Shown here piece after piece: positions 9,166 through 19,193 of a stretch of DNA of 64,000 bases (its first letter is position 1; each line of letters begins with the position of its first letter). The notes beneath the pieces are model-generated. The model was not told where the DNA came from. It made no database searches and was given only the letters and a program-made list of their open reading frames with translations. This DNA is from JANQHO01 sp965218075 (lineage in GTDB: Bacteria; Bacteroidota; Bacteroidia; Flavobacteriales; Schleiferiaceae), in contig CBDCJZ010000003.1 in the NCBI GenBank assembly GCA_965218075.1, positions 248,001 to 312,000 on the forward strand, read 5' to 3'. A program made the translations under genes and the position numbers.

Positions 9166-12042
9166 ATGAAACTAATCTACATCTTAAAGGTATTTCTTTT
9201 TGCTATTATCACTTCCCTATCCGCTATTGCTCAAAACAGTAAAATAAGGGGTGCTGTAATTGAAGATAAGACTGGAGAGCCTTTGTTTAGTGCTAACATC
9301 ATTATCAAAGGGACTTCCAATGGTACTTCAACAGACCTTGACGGTAATTTCGAGTTATCAACCAATCCAGGGACCTATGCCCTTGAGATTTCTTTTATCG
9401 GCTTGAACTCCACTACTATTACAGGTGTAATAGCAAAAGCAGATGATGTTACTTTTATCGATAATGTACGCCTAAAACCGATCAATAATAAATTGAAAGT
9501 TGTTACTATTACGGCTGAAGCTATACGAAATACAGAATCGACTTTGCTAACCATAAAAAAGAAATCAGTAAATATATTAGATGGTATTTCTTCTCAAACT
9601 TTTCGCAAAATCGGCGATGACAATGCTGCTGCTGCAGTAGCTCGAGTTCCTGGGGTTTCAATTCAAGGTGGTAAATATGTTTTTGTCCGCGGCTTGGGAG
9701 ACCGCTATACCAAAACTCAATTAAACAGTATGGACATACCCGGCTTAGATCCTGACCGTAACTCCCTTCAAATGGATATTTTTCCGACCAATATTATGGA
9801 CAATATAATTGTATTAAAATCTTTTACTCCTGATTTGCCTGCTGATTTTGTTGGAGGGCTGGTTAATATTGAAACCAAAGAATTTCCGGAAAAACCCGTA
9901 TTAAATATTTCAACCAGTATTGGCTTTACATCAGATCAGCACTTTAACAGCCATTATCTGAAACAAGAAAAAGGAGGACCAATTGATTTTCTCGGTTTTG
10001 ATGATGGAACTAGAGATGAACCCTTAGGTATGGGGCTTAGCAGTCAATTTCCTACAGATAGATTTCCTGCTCCAACTGAGAATTCTCGAAGTCAAACTCA
10101 ATCATTTAATTCTGAATTGGCAGCTAAACGAGCCACTAGTCTTATGAATTTTGGCCTTGACATTTCGGGTGGTAACCAAATCAAAAGAAACGCTAAAACT
10201 TATGGCTACAGTACTTCCTTTTCTTACAAGAACAGCATTAACTTTTATGAAAGTTACGAGCAAAATCGCTATCGAAAAGATACTGACCTTTCGGTTTTTG
10301 CTTTGCGAGATGAAGAGCTATCATCAGGTCCCCTTGGAATAAATAATCTCTTTGTAAACGGGATGATTGGGGGGGCTATGAAAACCCTCACCTCAAAGTA
10401 TAAAATTAATCTGTTACATCTGCAAAATAGTGAGGAAAGTACAGCTGACTATATAGTTTTTAATAAAATCATCAGCAACAATGTATCCAAAAAGGATATT
10501 CTTACCTATACAGAGAGATCCATTTCCAATGTGTTAATTTCAGGAGAACATATAGTTGACGATGGCATTTGGAATATTGAATGGAAAGTTTCACCTACCT
10601 ATTCCAGAATTGAAGATAAAGATTTCCGGGTATCACCATATTTAATAGAAATCAATGCTCAAGGTGATACTACCTATTCTATAGATCCTAATGAAGTGGC
10701 ATTCCCCGCAAGGTTTTGGCGGAATTTAAATGAATATAACGCAGCATCCAAAATTGATATCATTTGGGAACATCAGCTATTTGGTTACCATAGTAAACTT
10801 AAGTTTGGGTCTAGCTACATATTTAAAACTAGAGATTATGAGATATTGAGCTACGAACTTCTAACTCGGAAAAGCTTAAACTACACGGGCGACACAGATG
10901 AGCTCCTAACCGATGAATTTATCTGGAATCCAGCCGAAGATGAAGGCACTTTCATCTTTGGTAATTACCAGAGGAGCAACACTTATGAAGGTACTCAATC
11001 TACTGTTGCAGCGTACATTTCTGAGGAGTTTCAAGTATCTGCCAGACTTAAGGCGATAGCCGGTCTTAGAATGGAAAAATACGATCAATTTTATACCGGT
11101 CAAAACCAGGCGGCTAACAACTCACCTAATGACCCCAGGGCTAGGGTTTTTGATAATGATAAGGTTCTCGATTTGTTCGATCTATTTCCTTCTCTAAATC
11201 TGATCTATCAACTTGATGAAAATACCAATATTAGGACAGCTTATTTTAGAACTACGGCCAGGCCATCATTTAAAGAAAAATCAACGGCTGAAATCGTCGA
11301 CCCCATTTCGGGATTGACTTTCATTGGAAATATTGATCTCATTCAAACTTATGTCAACAACTTTGATCTCAGATATGAGTATTTTGTGCCCCGCAACCAA
11401 ACTCTGGCAGTAAGTACTTTTTACAAAACCTTTGTTAATCCCATAGAATTAGCCAGCTATTTACAAGACAACGATAGCTTTCAGCCGAGAAACGTAGGTG
11501 ATGCGAGAGTTATGGGAATAGAACTGGAAGTCCGTATAAATCTGGGTATGGGGGCACCAGTTTTAGAGGAATTTTTTTTAACCACCAATGTTTCATTTGT
11601 TGATTCAAGGGTAAAATTTGACAAGTCTCCTAATGGAGATTTTGACGCAAAACGAATTGGACTCAAGAAGGGAGAAAAGTTAGGCGATTACAGAGATATG
11701 CAGGGACAAGCTTCGTATATTATAAATGCCGGTCTTAGTTATACTGGGCGTGAAAATGGTTATGAAGCTAGTGCTTATTACAATGTTCAGGGCCCAAAAC
11801 TTATCTTTGTAGGCCTGGGACTTTCTCCGGATATTTATTCGGTGCCTTTTCACAGCCTGAACTTCAAAGTTACCAAAAGGTTTGGTAAGGATAATCGATG
11901 CCAACTTGATTTCTCAGTAAATAATATACTCGATGACTTAAAAGAGCAGATAGCCCGTTCTCATGAGGATATAGATAGAATATTCTCCAAATATAATCCG
12001 GGAAGGACCTTTAGTTTAAGCCTTAGATATTCCATCATATGA
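9166..12042 (+). CDS. TonB-dependent outer-membrane receptor
   Basis: This 958-residue protein has a signal peptide at 1-22 (cleavage near AIAQ). A CarboxypepD-regulatory-like domain at about 25-105 contains the usual GAVIEDKTGEPLFSANI and DLDGNF motifs. A plug domain at about 120-260 includes ARVPGVSIQGGKYVFVRGLG, and a 22-strand-type barrel runs to a C-terminal aromatic/hydrophobic end (LSLRYSII). It should import a bulky substrate using TonB/ExbBD energy; exbB/exbD genes occur at 41.9-44.2 kb in this window. The upstream lipoprotein is the likely surface partner. There is no SusD-like partner, so polysaccharide import is not specifically supported. Confidence 0.93.
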   Translation: MKLIYILKVFLFAIITSLSAIAQNSKIRGAVIEDKTGEPLFSANIIIKGTSNGTSTDLDGNFELSTNPGTYALEISFIGLNSTTITGVIAKADDVTFIDNVRLKPINNKLKVVTITAEAIRNTESTLLTIKKKSVNILDGISSQTFRKIGDDNAAAAVARVPGVSIQGGKYVFVRGLGDRYTKTQLNSMDIPGLDPDRNSLQMDIFPTNIMDNIIVLKSFTPDLPADFVGGLVNIETKEFPEKPVLNISTSIGFTSDQHFNSHYLKQEKGGPIDFLGFDDGTRDEPLGMGLSSQFPTDRFPAPTENSRSQTQSFNSELAAKRATSLMNFGLDISGGNQIKRNAKTYGYSTSFSYKNSINFYESYEQNRYRKDTDLSVFALRDEELSSGPLGINNLFVNGMIGGAMKTLTSKYKINLLHLQNSEESTADYIVFNKIISNNVSKKDILTYTERSISNVLISGEHIVDDGIWNIEWKVSPTYSRIEDKDFRVSPYLIEINAQGDTTYSIDPNEVAFPARFWRNLNEYNAASKIDIIWEHQLFGYHSKLKFGSSYIFKTRDYEILSYELLTRKSLNYTGDTDELLTDEFIWNPAEDEGTFIFGNYQRSNTYEGTQSTVAAYISEEFQVSARLKAIAGLRMEKYDQFYTGQNQAANNSPNDPRARVFDNDKVLDLFDLFPSLNLIYQLDENTNIRTAYFRTTARPSFKEKSTAEIVDPISGLTFIGNIDLIQTYVNNFDLRYEYFVPRNQTLAVSTFYKTFVNPIELASYLQDNDSFQPRNVGDARVMGIELEVRINLGMGAPVLEEFFLTTNVSFVDSRVKFDKSPNGDFDAKRIGLKKGEKLGDYRDMQGQASYIINAGLSYTGRENGYEASAYYNVQGPKLIFVGLGLSPDIYSVPFHSLNFKVTKRFGKDNRCQLDFSVNNILDDLKEQIARSHEDIDRIFSKYNPGRTFSLSLRYSII

Positions 12043-12218
12043 ATTTGGGGTACATGACTAGATGAGTCGCTGATTATAATCGGCAAAATTTCTAGATTCT
12101 CTTTCTTTTCAAATGCAATATCACTGATTAAATTTGCTTATTTGCACAGTCTTTAAAGTCTTCACAAAACAGGCGTAAAATTGTCAAAATTTACATTTTG
12201 AAAAGCGCGTTAGTTTTA

Positions 12219-12276
12219 TGTATTTATTTTTCATTGAATCTCAACTAGTTACAAAGCTATTAGCTTTGTAACTAGT
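12219..12276. repeat. Dispersed repeat copy 1 with 15-bp-arm perfect hairpin
   Basis: TATTTATTTTTCATTGAATC, then one base, then CAACTAG is shared almost exactly with 28219-28254. It runs directly into a perfect inverted repeat: ACTAGTTACAAAGCT (12244-12258), loop ATT, AGCTTTGTAACTAGT (12262-12276). There is no T-run, so it is not a standard terminator. It lies just 5' of the glycosyltransferase gene. Confidence 0.75.
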
Positions 12277-12295
12277 CATAACCTTAGAAGTTTAA

Positions 12296-13414
12296 ATGAA
12301 AATTCTAATGTATAATGCAAGTGTAAAGGGCCATAATATTATGCCTGTTTTGAAATATTTCAACTCCAATGCTGAGCATGACTTGACTTTCATCTATTTT
12401 AAGGGTGAAAAAGCTTATTTCCCTGAGAAAGAAAATATCAACTTTATCAAATTCTCATATTCCCCCTTTCGATTTATAAACTTCTTTAAGACAATCAGAA
12501 GACCTTATGATTTGGTGTGGTACCATGGTGGACATAGTCCCTTTATTTTCTACCTTTTCACAAAACTTAGAAATAGAAAATCAAAATTCATATTCAATGT
12601 ATGGAATGAATGGCTTGTTCATGAGACTCAAAAAGAAAGAATAAATGGATGGCTATTTAGATCAGCTGTTCAAAACTCAGACATAATACACTGCGAGTGG
12701 TATGGAACTGCTGAAGTTTTTAAATCCACAGGATGGAATAATAATGTCAAAGTATTTTTAAAAGGATTTGACAAACAATACTTTGAAACTGGCAATCAGT
12801 TTAAATTGAAAAAAGAAACTAAAATTTTTGTAGCTGAATTGCCTGCTGATAAGACAAAATTTTTCTATCCAAAGAGCATTAATCGAAACAGCAGACACGG
12901 CTTAGTGATTGATGCTGTAGAAATTTTATTTAAAAGAAATGTAAAAAAGTTTGTTGTTTATTTCTGTAAAGGAAGTGATAACGATCCCGATTTAATGGAG
13001 GAATATGAGAAGTTAATACGAAGAAAAGGAATAAACGATCAAATTAAACTTATGCGTAACAGTTACTTGCTTCCCAGTGATATAATCTATATGTGGCAAC
13101 AAATGGATTGTGGGCTGCAAATAGCTGCCAATGATCAATTGTCAACAACATTTCTTGAGCCTCAGATCTTTAAAAAAGAAATAATTGCAACTGATATCTT
13201 GCCTTTTAGGATTTTCAACGAGAAATTTCTTGTAAAGATTCCTTTGGTCAGTTTGGAGGCTTCTGAAATAGCTAACCAAATGGGAAAAATCATTAATGGA
13301 ATAAGGACTTCTAAGGAGTTATTAGAACTTAGATATCAAACAGTTAAAGATAATTTCAATCTACTCAAAAATCTTCCCAAAACTCTAGAATATTATTCGG
13401 CAGAAACTCAATAA
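12296..13414 (+). CDS. GT-B-type glycosyltransferase-like protein (GT4-like)
   Basis: The 372-residue protein opens MKILMYNASVKGHNIMPVL, typical of a GT-B N-terminal Rossmann domain. It has the acceptor-domain feature DLVWYHGGHSPFIFY at about 77-92 and a C-terminal half resembling the nucleotide-sugar domain: KFVVYFCKG, then IKLMRNSYLLPSDIIYMWQQMDCG, then TTFLEPQIF with the Glu usually seen in GT4. It probably adds a sugar to a surface polysaccharide or lipid on the cytoplasmic face. The last codons fall in a GAAACTCAATAA string that also follows two other loci, so the natural C-terminus may have been altered. Confidence 0.75.
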   Translation: MKILMYNASVKGHNIMPVLKYFNSNAEHDLTFIYFKGEKAYFPEKENINFIKFSYSPFRFINFFKTIRRPYDLVWYHGGHSPFIFYLFTKLRNRKSKFIFNVWNEWLVHETQKERINGWLFRSAVQNSDIIHCEWYGTAEVFKSTGWNNNVKVFLKGFDKQYFETGNQFKLKKETKIFVAELPADKTKFFYPKSINRNSRHGLVIDAVEILFKRNVKKFVVYFCKGSDNDPDLMEEYEKLIRRKGINDQIKLMRNSYLLPSDIIYMWQQMDCGLQIAANDQLSTTFLEPQIFKKEIIATDILPFRIFNEKFLVKIPLVSLEASEIANQMGKIINGIRTSKELLELRYQTVKDNFNLLKNLPKTLEYYSAETQ

Positions 13415-13889
13415 AAATAGAAGTACTTTATCGAGGAACCCACCTATTAGTTATGCCGGTAATTTGACAGTAATCGATCAATTGGATTCCTTACTATCTT
13501 TATTTATTCTATATAAACCTTTAAAACTTTCTTTTTGAATACCTCCAAAATGATCTATATCATTAACTATTATGTGTTAGGTAGTTTTCTCTTTACTTAT
13601 GATGATACTTTAGCATGTATGTCTATCATGCTAAAAGCTATCTAGACCCTAAAGATTATATAGTGAATATGGATATTGATCGGCAAGGGACTTTAGTAAG
13701 GTGATTATGATAAGCGAAAAGGTTTTGATAAAACCCAAATTGCTAACAGAAAAACAAAGTCAAATTTATACCTTCCTATCACAGTTATTGAAAAAGAAAA
13801 AATCTAAGGTGGGCACATTCTAATTATGCTTCAATCTGCTATTTAAATTCTCATCACAGATGAGAATTTATTCATCTAAAATTTATTAC
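13415..13889. other. Gene-poor spacer, possible wreckage
   Basis: Short frames such as the 29-codon one from ATG 13615 (reading YHAKSYLDPKDYIVNMDID) look protein-like but match no family I recognise and end quickly. A small stem TAGCATG/CATGCTA sits near 13611-13634. I see no RNA gene or terminator. Confidence 0.4.
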
Positions 13890-15710
13890 ATGAAGTCATT
13901 CAGGAGAATACTACAATTCGCAAAATCATATAGAATCAGTATTGCTCTGAATATATTATTTAACTTGTTGTCCATCGTTTTTGCTCTGATGTCTATTGGA
14001 CTGATCATACTATTATTACGGGTGATATTTGGAAATATAGATCAAGTATCAGAAGTTCCGACAATGGATGTAGGATTGATTCAATATATTCAGGATTTTC
14101 TAGCCTATGAATTAGGTCGGCGGATCAGTAATGCTGGGCAGGCAGACGCACTGCTCTATGTATGCTTCTGGGTAGTTGGTACCTTTTTCTTCAAAAATCT
14201 TTTTAATTATCTGGCTTTATATAGTATTGCAACACTGAGAAATGGAGTTACACGAGACATTCGTTTGGCTTTACACCAAAAGATACTGGGACTTCCTCTT
14301 TCTTTTTTTACGGAACAACGTAAAGGAGATATCATCAGTCGCATGACGAATGATCTTAAAGAAATAGAATGGTCAATTTTAATGACCATTGAAAGCTTTT
14401 TCCGTGAACCAATCATGATTGCAGGTTCCTTGGGTATACTTATTTGGATCAACCCAGTCCTCACGGCTTTTGTATTGGTATTGTTGCCAGTAGTATCATT
14501 AATAGTTACTAGTATAGGTAGAAGCCTGAAGCAGTCATCCTCCAAAGCCCAGAAAAAAATGGGGGAGTTGATGTCTAAAACAGAAGAAAATATTAGCGGT
14601 CTTAAAGTGATAAAAGCTTTCAATGCAGAAGACCAAAAGAAGCGCTTATTTCAACAAATCGTAGACAGCTACTTTCATTTGATGAACAGCGTCATGCGGA
14701 AGAATGATCTAGCTTCACCACTAAGCGAATTTTTAGGGACAGCGGTAATGGCAATAGTGATTTGGTATGGGGGAAGCCTAGTGTTAGAAAATAATGATTT
14801 TGGAGCAGAGGAATTCATTACTTATGTGCTTTTCTTTTACCAAATTATTCCTCCAGCCAAAGCTCTTTCTAAAGTTTCTTATCACATACAACGGGGTAAT
14901 GCTTCCTCGGAAAGAGTGCTGGAAATACTAGATGCCAATAATCCTATTAAAAATAAGAAAGGAGCTTTAGATATTAAAGAGTTTACCAAAGAAATACGGT
15001 TTGAAAATGTATCTTTCTCATATAATGAAAAAAGAGTCCTTAATCAAATAAACCTTACTATTCCAAAAGGAAAAGTGATTGCTTTAGTGGGGCACTCAGG
15101 GGGTGGCAAAACCACTCTTACTAATCTCGTTCCTCGTTTTTATAATGTGAATGTAGGGAAGCTTAACATCGATAATATGGAAATAAAAGATTTGAGAATT
15201 GATAGTTTGAGGGCCCTGATGGGTGTAGTAACTCAAGAGAGTATACTTTTTAACGAAAGCGTATTTTACAATATAGCCTTAGGTAAGCCAGGGGCTAGTT
15301 GGAATGAGGTAATACAGGCAGCTAAAATCGCCAATGCACACGGGTTTATTGAAAAAATGGAAAAGGGCTACAAAACCAACATAGGGGATGGTGGAAATAA
15401 ATTAAGTGGAGGACAACAACAGCGCATAAGTATTGCCAGAGGAGTACTGAAAAATCCCCCGATACTGATTTTAGACGAGGCTACCTCAGCTTTAGACACG
15501 GAAAGCGAGAGATTAGTACAGGATGCTCTCTACAAATTGATGAGAAATCGCACTTCTTTGGTGATAGCCCATCGCCTGAGTACTATACAAAACGCAGATG
15601 AAATAATAGTAATGCAAAATGGCTCTATAGCGGAGAGGGGTACGCATGCAGGCTTACTCGAAAAAGGCAGTATATATTATGGATTAGTGGAAATGCAAAA
15701 ATTTAGCTAG
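13890..15710 (+). CDS. ABC exporter, fused membrane and ATPase domains (MsbA-like)
   Basis: ATG 13890 (MKSFRRILQFAKSY) is preferred; an in-frame ATG at 13860 adds ten residues of no value. Six membrane helices occupy about residues 10-310. The ATPase has Walker A GHSGGGKTT near 400, the signature LSGGQQQR, Walker B ILILDEATSALD and the H-loop IAHRLST, all intact. As a homodimeric type IV exporter it may flip lipids, lipid-linked sugars or drugs; the adjacent glycosyltransferase hints at envelope assembly, but this is inference. The stop is followed one base later by the epimerase start, indicating cotranscription. Confidence 0.92.
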   Translation: MKSFRRILQFAKSYRISIALNILFNLLSIVFALMSIGLIILLLRVIFGNIDQVSEVPTMDVGLIQYIQDFLAYELGRRISNAGQADALLYVCFWVVGTFFFKNLFNYLALYSIATLRNGVTRDIRLALHQKILGLPLSFFTEQRKGDIISRMTNDLKEIEWSILMTIESFFREPIMIAGSLGILIWINPVLTAFVLVLLPVVSLIVTSIGRSLKQSSSKAQKKMGELMSKTEENISGLKVIKAFNAEDQKKRLFQQIVDSYFHLMNSVMRKNDLASPLSEFLGTAVMAIVIWYGGSLVLENNDFGAEEFITYVLFFYQIIPPAKALSKVSYHIQRGNASSERVLEILDANNPIKNKKGALDIKEFTKEIRFENVSFSYNEKRVLNQINLTIPKGKVIALVGHSGGGKTTLTNLVPRFYNVNVGKLNIDNMEIKDLRIDSLRALMGVVTQESILFNESVFYNIALGKPGASWNEVIQAAKIANAHGFIEKMEKGYKTNIGDGGNKLSGGQQQRISIARGVLKNPPILILDEATSALDTESERLVQDALYKLMRNRTSLVIAHRLSTIQNADEIIVMQNGSIAERGTHAGLLEKGSIYYGLVEMQKFS

Positions 15711-15711
15711 C

Positions 15712-16113
15712 ATGAATAAAATTGAACATATAGGAATAGCAGTTAAAAATCTGGAAGTATCTAATTCGATTTTTACAAAAATATTAGGTGTTGAGCCGTA
15801 TAAAACTGAAGAAATAATAAAGGAAGGTGTAAAAACATCTTTTTTAAACCCTGGAGCTAATAAAATTGAACTATTAGAAGCAACAAAAAAAGATAGTGCC
15901 ATAGCTAAGTATATAGCTAAAAAAGGAGAAGGCATCCACCATATTTCCTTTGCAGTAGAAAATATTTATAATGAGATAGAGCGTCTTAAAAAACTGGGGT
16001 TTACACCATTGAATTATGAACCTAGATTAGGTGCAGATAATAAATTAATAACCTTTCTTCACCCCAAGGAAACGAATGGTGTTTTAATTGAGATGTGCAT
16101 GGATCGGTCTTAG
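15712..16113 (+). CDS. mce: Methylmalonyl-CoA epimerase
   Basis: This 133-residue VOC-fold protein has the family landmarks: the opening IEHIGIAVKNLE with the first metal-binding His, LLEATKKDSAIAKYI, GEGIHHISFAVENI with the next metal His, and the C-terminal VLIEMC with the last metal-binding Glu. It interconverts (2S)- and (2R)-methylmalonyl-CoA in propionate/succinate metabolism. It begins one base after the ABC exporter stop, an arrangement that suggests translational coupling although the functions are unrelated. Confidence 0.93.
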   Translation: MNKIEHIGIAVKNLEVSNSIFTKILGVEPYKTEEIIKEGVKTSFLNPGANKIELLEATKKDSAIAKYIAKKGEGIHHISFAVENIYNEIERLKKLGFTPLNYEPRLGADNKLITFLHPKETNGVLIEMCMDRS

Positions 16114-16374
16114 TAAAAATCCATTGTAATGGTTCATACTTAGCCAGAAAGCAGGTGGGTAAATTACCTACATTTAGTAAACGGAATAATCGATGTATAT
16201 ATAACTGGTGAAAAGAGAGCAGGATGATTTTTTAAAAAGCAGATAACGTCAAAAGGGCATATTGAGTTTAAGAAAGTGCAGAAAAAAGAATCTTAAAAAA
16301 ATTGCTCTCAAACAAAAATTTTAGCAATAAATGTGGTTTGTTGAACAATGAATCTAATTAAATCAACGAAGGCA

Positions 16375-16431
16375 ATGAAACATATATTATTAGCGTCTTC
16401 TACCACTCTCATTTTGGTGTCATGTAACTAA
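16375..16431 (+). pseudogene. Lipoprotein leader truncated directly after the lipobox Cys
   Basis: ATG 16375 encodes an 18-residue peptide, MKHILLASSTTLILVSCN, which is a complete lipoprotein signal peptide with lipobox LVSC. It ends in TAA at 16429. Reading through the stop gives only a short further frame. It is probably the start of a lost lipoprotein. The preceding 260 bp (16114-16374) hold nothing else I can identify. Confidence 0.55.
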
Positions 16432-16487
16432 CGGTGGAAGATAGAAAAAGGCAACTTCGGATTATAGTGTAGAGTGAAAAAGAACTT

Positions 16488-17651
16488 TTACTTACTGGCA
16501 AGTGCCTTCACATCATTTCCACTTATTTCTTTTCCTCCCAGTATAATAAGGCGTTCCACCACATTGCGAAGCTCTCGAATATTACCTGTCCAGTCAATTT
16601 TTTGCAGTTCCTTTAAAGCATCATTGCTGAACTTTTTTTCGGCTATTCCTTGCTCTTCCGATATTTTCAGAGCAAAAAAATCAGTTAAAGCAGGAATATC
16701 TTCTTTGCGATCGTTAAGGGCGGGAACTTTAATTACAATAACACTTAAGCGATGGTATAAATCCTCCCGGAATTTTCCTTTTTTAATTTCTTCTGTCAAG
16801 TTCTTATTGGTTGCAGCTAACACTCTTACATTCACATTTATCGGTTTATCTCCTCCAATTGGGGTGAATTTGCCTTCCTGTAAGATGCGCAGTACCTTGG
16901 CCTGGGCACTCAAGCTCATGTCGCTTATTTCATCTAGAAATAGAGTACCCTTATCTGCCATTTCAAATTTTCCTTTATGATCTTTTATTGCTGAAGTAAA
17001 AGCCCCTTTTTTATGTCCAAACAGCTCGCTCTCAATTAATTCAGATGGAATAGCGGCACAATTCACTTCGATCATAGGAGCATAACTGCGATCACTTTTC
17101 TGATGGATCCAGTGTGCTACTAGTTCCTTCCCAGTTCCGTTAGGCCCAGTGATTACAACCTTGGCATTGGTAGGGGCTACTTTTTCAATCATCTGCCTGA
17201 TATCGTTGAGAGCTTCACTTTCCCCGATCATTTCATAGTTTCTACTGATCTTCTTTTTGAGGGTGTAGTTCTCTTTTACCAGCTTATTATTGTCTAATGC
17301 ATTGCGAATAGTGGTCAACAAGCGGTTCAAGTCCGGTGGCTTAGAGATATAATCGTAAGCTCCTTTGCGCATGCATTCTACAGCAATATCTATATCTCCG
17401 TGTCCTGATATCATTACTACCGCTGTATCTGGGCGTTCTTTTTTGATATATCCCAGCACTTCGATACCGTCTATGCCGGGCATTTTAATATCGCACAACA
17501 CCAGGTTGTATTCCTTTTCCTCCAACCGCTGTATGGACTGTTTTCCGTCTTTTGCTTCATCTATTTCAAAGCTTTTGTCTTCATCCGAAAGGATATTCTT
17601 CAATACATTACGTATAGCCTTTTCGTCTTCTACAATAAGGATTCTTGCCAT
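16488..17651 (-). CDS. NtrC-family response regulator with AAA+ domain, no DNA-binding domain
   Basis: The receiver domain (1-120) has phospho-acceptor D54 in LVLCDIKMPG and the acidic pair ED near the start. The sigma-54 AAA+ domain (about 140-365) has Walker A GPNGTGKE at 169-176, Walker B LFLDE at 237-241 and a sigma-54 contact loop GAFTSA in place of GAFTGA, a variant common in Bacteroidota. The protein stops at 387, right after the C-terminal part of the AAA+ lid (NIRELRNVVERLI...), without the Fis-type helix-turn-helix. It may therefore act from solution or through a partner. No sensor kinase gene is adjacent. Confidence 0.9.
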   Translation of the reverse strand: MARILIVEDEKAIRNVLKNILSDEDKSFEIDEAKDGKQSIQRLEEKEYNLVLCDIKMPGIDGIEVLGYIKKERPDTAVVMISGHGDIDIAVECMRKGAYDYISKPPDLNRLLTTIRNALDNNKLVKENYTLKKKISRNYEMIGESEALNDIRQMIEKVAPTNAKVVITGPNGTGKELVAHWIHQKSDRSYAPMIEVNCAAIPSELIESELFGHKKGAFTSAIKDHKGKFEMADKGTLFLDEISDMSLSAQAKVLRILQEGKFTPIGGDKPINVNVRVLAATNKNLTEEIKKGKFREDLYHRLSVIVIKVPALNDRKEDIPALTDFFALKISEEQGIAEKKFSNDALKELQKIDWTGNIRELRNVVERLIILGGKEISGNDVKALASK

Positions 17652-17889
17652 GTGGAATGGGTTTAAATAATCTGAAACGAATGTCCGATAACTTTAGCAG
17701 TTTGTTTTTTAAAAAATGTTTAATAAGGCTCTTGATTAGAACAATTTTAGTGAAATTATTCTCTGCAATGTCTATAAAATATAACAAACTAACCATTGCA
17801 AGATTAAAAAACGTAACAATACTTATTTGGATACCTAAGAGTGTAATTCTTTGTTAGCGGATTAAGGGATTCGCTGGGCAGTCTTCCCT

Positions 17890-18015
17890 TCACCTCTGTA
17901 GATCATAATTATAAACACGATTGGAATTAAAAGGCGGGTCTAAGTAAATCAAGTCTACTTTGATGCCCCGATCTAGGAACTTTTGCATGGCCTCCTTACA
18001 ATCTGATCTATAAAG
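17890..18015 (-). pseudogene. Fragment of an N4/N6 DNA methyltransferase
   Basis: Forty-one codons on the minus strand read CKEAMQKFLDRG, then VDLIYLDPPFNSNRVYN, then a stop. DLIYLDPPFNSNR is the catalytic motif IV region (DPPF/NPPF class) of beta-class adenine/cytosine-N4 methylases such as type III Mod proteins. Everything before and after is gone. It lies next to a decayed IS1595 copy. The rest of 17652-18060 shows no other gene. Confidence 0.75.
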
Positions 18016-18060
18016 CTAGGTTTCGATTAAGATTTTGTGTAACTAAATTATCTATAGAAT

Positions 18061-18940
18061 TTAGCATAAGACTATCTTGTTTAAAGTGTTAAAGAACATT
18101 TGATTTTTACAAATATTCCTATTATTATACTTGTAAGCAAACTCAATAAGATAACCATACTAAATATTTAGTGCTTACATGTTGATAAATACCATAAATC
18201 CCTCTTTTTACAATAGACCAGAACCTCTCTTTGTATTGGTATGAATATCGTCATTGCAAAATCTTTCTTTATGCTTAATGATTTTATAATACATATAATC
18301 GTCTATACTCTTGTAGGACGGGTTTTCGTCTGTTATAAGGGTAACTTTGCCTCCAATCTATATTCGCTTCCTATCATCTTATCAATTTCATATTTATTAG
18401 GGTTATCTGTCTTTTCAGCATGTACAGACCCTTTTCTCTCTACCATTCCTAGAACAGGAGTCTTTTCACTTTCCCGACCCCTTTTATTGAAAGAGTCCTT
18501 CTCATATTCAGTCTTTCTAATATTATCTTTACGTGGCTTGCCACCTACATAGGTCTCGTCCATTTCTATAATTCCTTGTAATAAAGCATTTTCTTTGTCC
18601 CTCATTACCTTACACGTATTGTAGGTTGTGCAAGAGCCACAAGCACGAGCCAATTGATAAGAAGATATTCCTTTTTTTGCCCCTAGTACAAGAGGCAAAA
18701 CTAAAAACCATTTTTGCAAGGGTATCTGTGTACCGCGAAAGATTGTATTTATGCGTACATGAAAGTTTATGATGGCAACTAGCACACATATACCTATTTA
18801 TCTTTTTGCTTTTTACCCGTCTTATGTTCACTTCTACAATAAGGGCATATGAAGTTATTTCTTCCCCATCTTATCTTTTCTAAATACGCTATACAAGATT
18901 CTTCTGTAGGGAATATTTTGTGCATTTCTGTTATGTTCAT
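18061..18940 (-). pseudogene. IS1595-family transposase, near full length but frameshifted
   Basis: From ATG 18940 the minus strand reads MNITEMHKIFPTEES and a zinc-ribbon region (CPYC...CASC). Frame changes follow, then ISSYQLARACG, IIEMDETYVGGKPRKDN (first catalytic Asp-Glu region), LITDENPSYKSIDDY, CNDDIHTNTKRG and KRGIYGIYQHVS, and finally EFAYKYNNRN. This order is that of IS1595-family transposases. At least three frameshifts or stops break it. The same element, more truncated, recurs at about 44500-44974 and 47472-47610. Confidence 0.88.
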
Positions 18941-19193
18941 TTTAGTTCTATGTTTTTATTAATCGCACAAATATACAAAATTATTTCTATATATCCAAAT
19001 GAGTATTATTACGAAGAATGCATAAAAACAGATTTTTTATTACATTTGAAAGAAGCTGAGTTTCGGTATAATAGCCATAATAACAATGCTATATAACACT
19101 GTTGAAAAGCTTTAGGAGCAAGGTCCTAAAACTATGACTCCAAAACAAATAGCTAATTATCTTAAAAAATCAAATAACATTTGGGCTCATTTT

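Noticed and set aside
12244..12276. Intrinsic terminator
   Set aside because: The stem is strong but no T-run follows, and the upstream TonB receptor gene ends 200 bp away; it fits a dispersed element better.
16474..16980. 168-codon plus-strand frame opposite the NtrC-type regulator
   Set aside because: The minus strand carries the intact AAA+ motifs; the plus frame has low-complexity Ser/Leu composition typical of antisense.
18241..18552. Plus-strand ORF of 103 codons
   Set aside because: It is the antisense of the frameshifted IS1595 transposase, whose conserved blocks lie on the minus strand.
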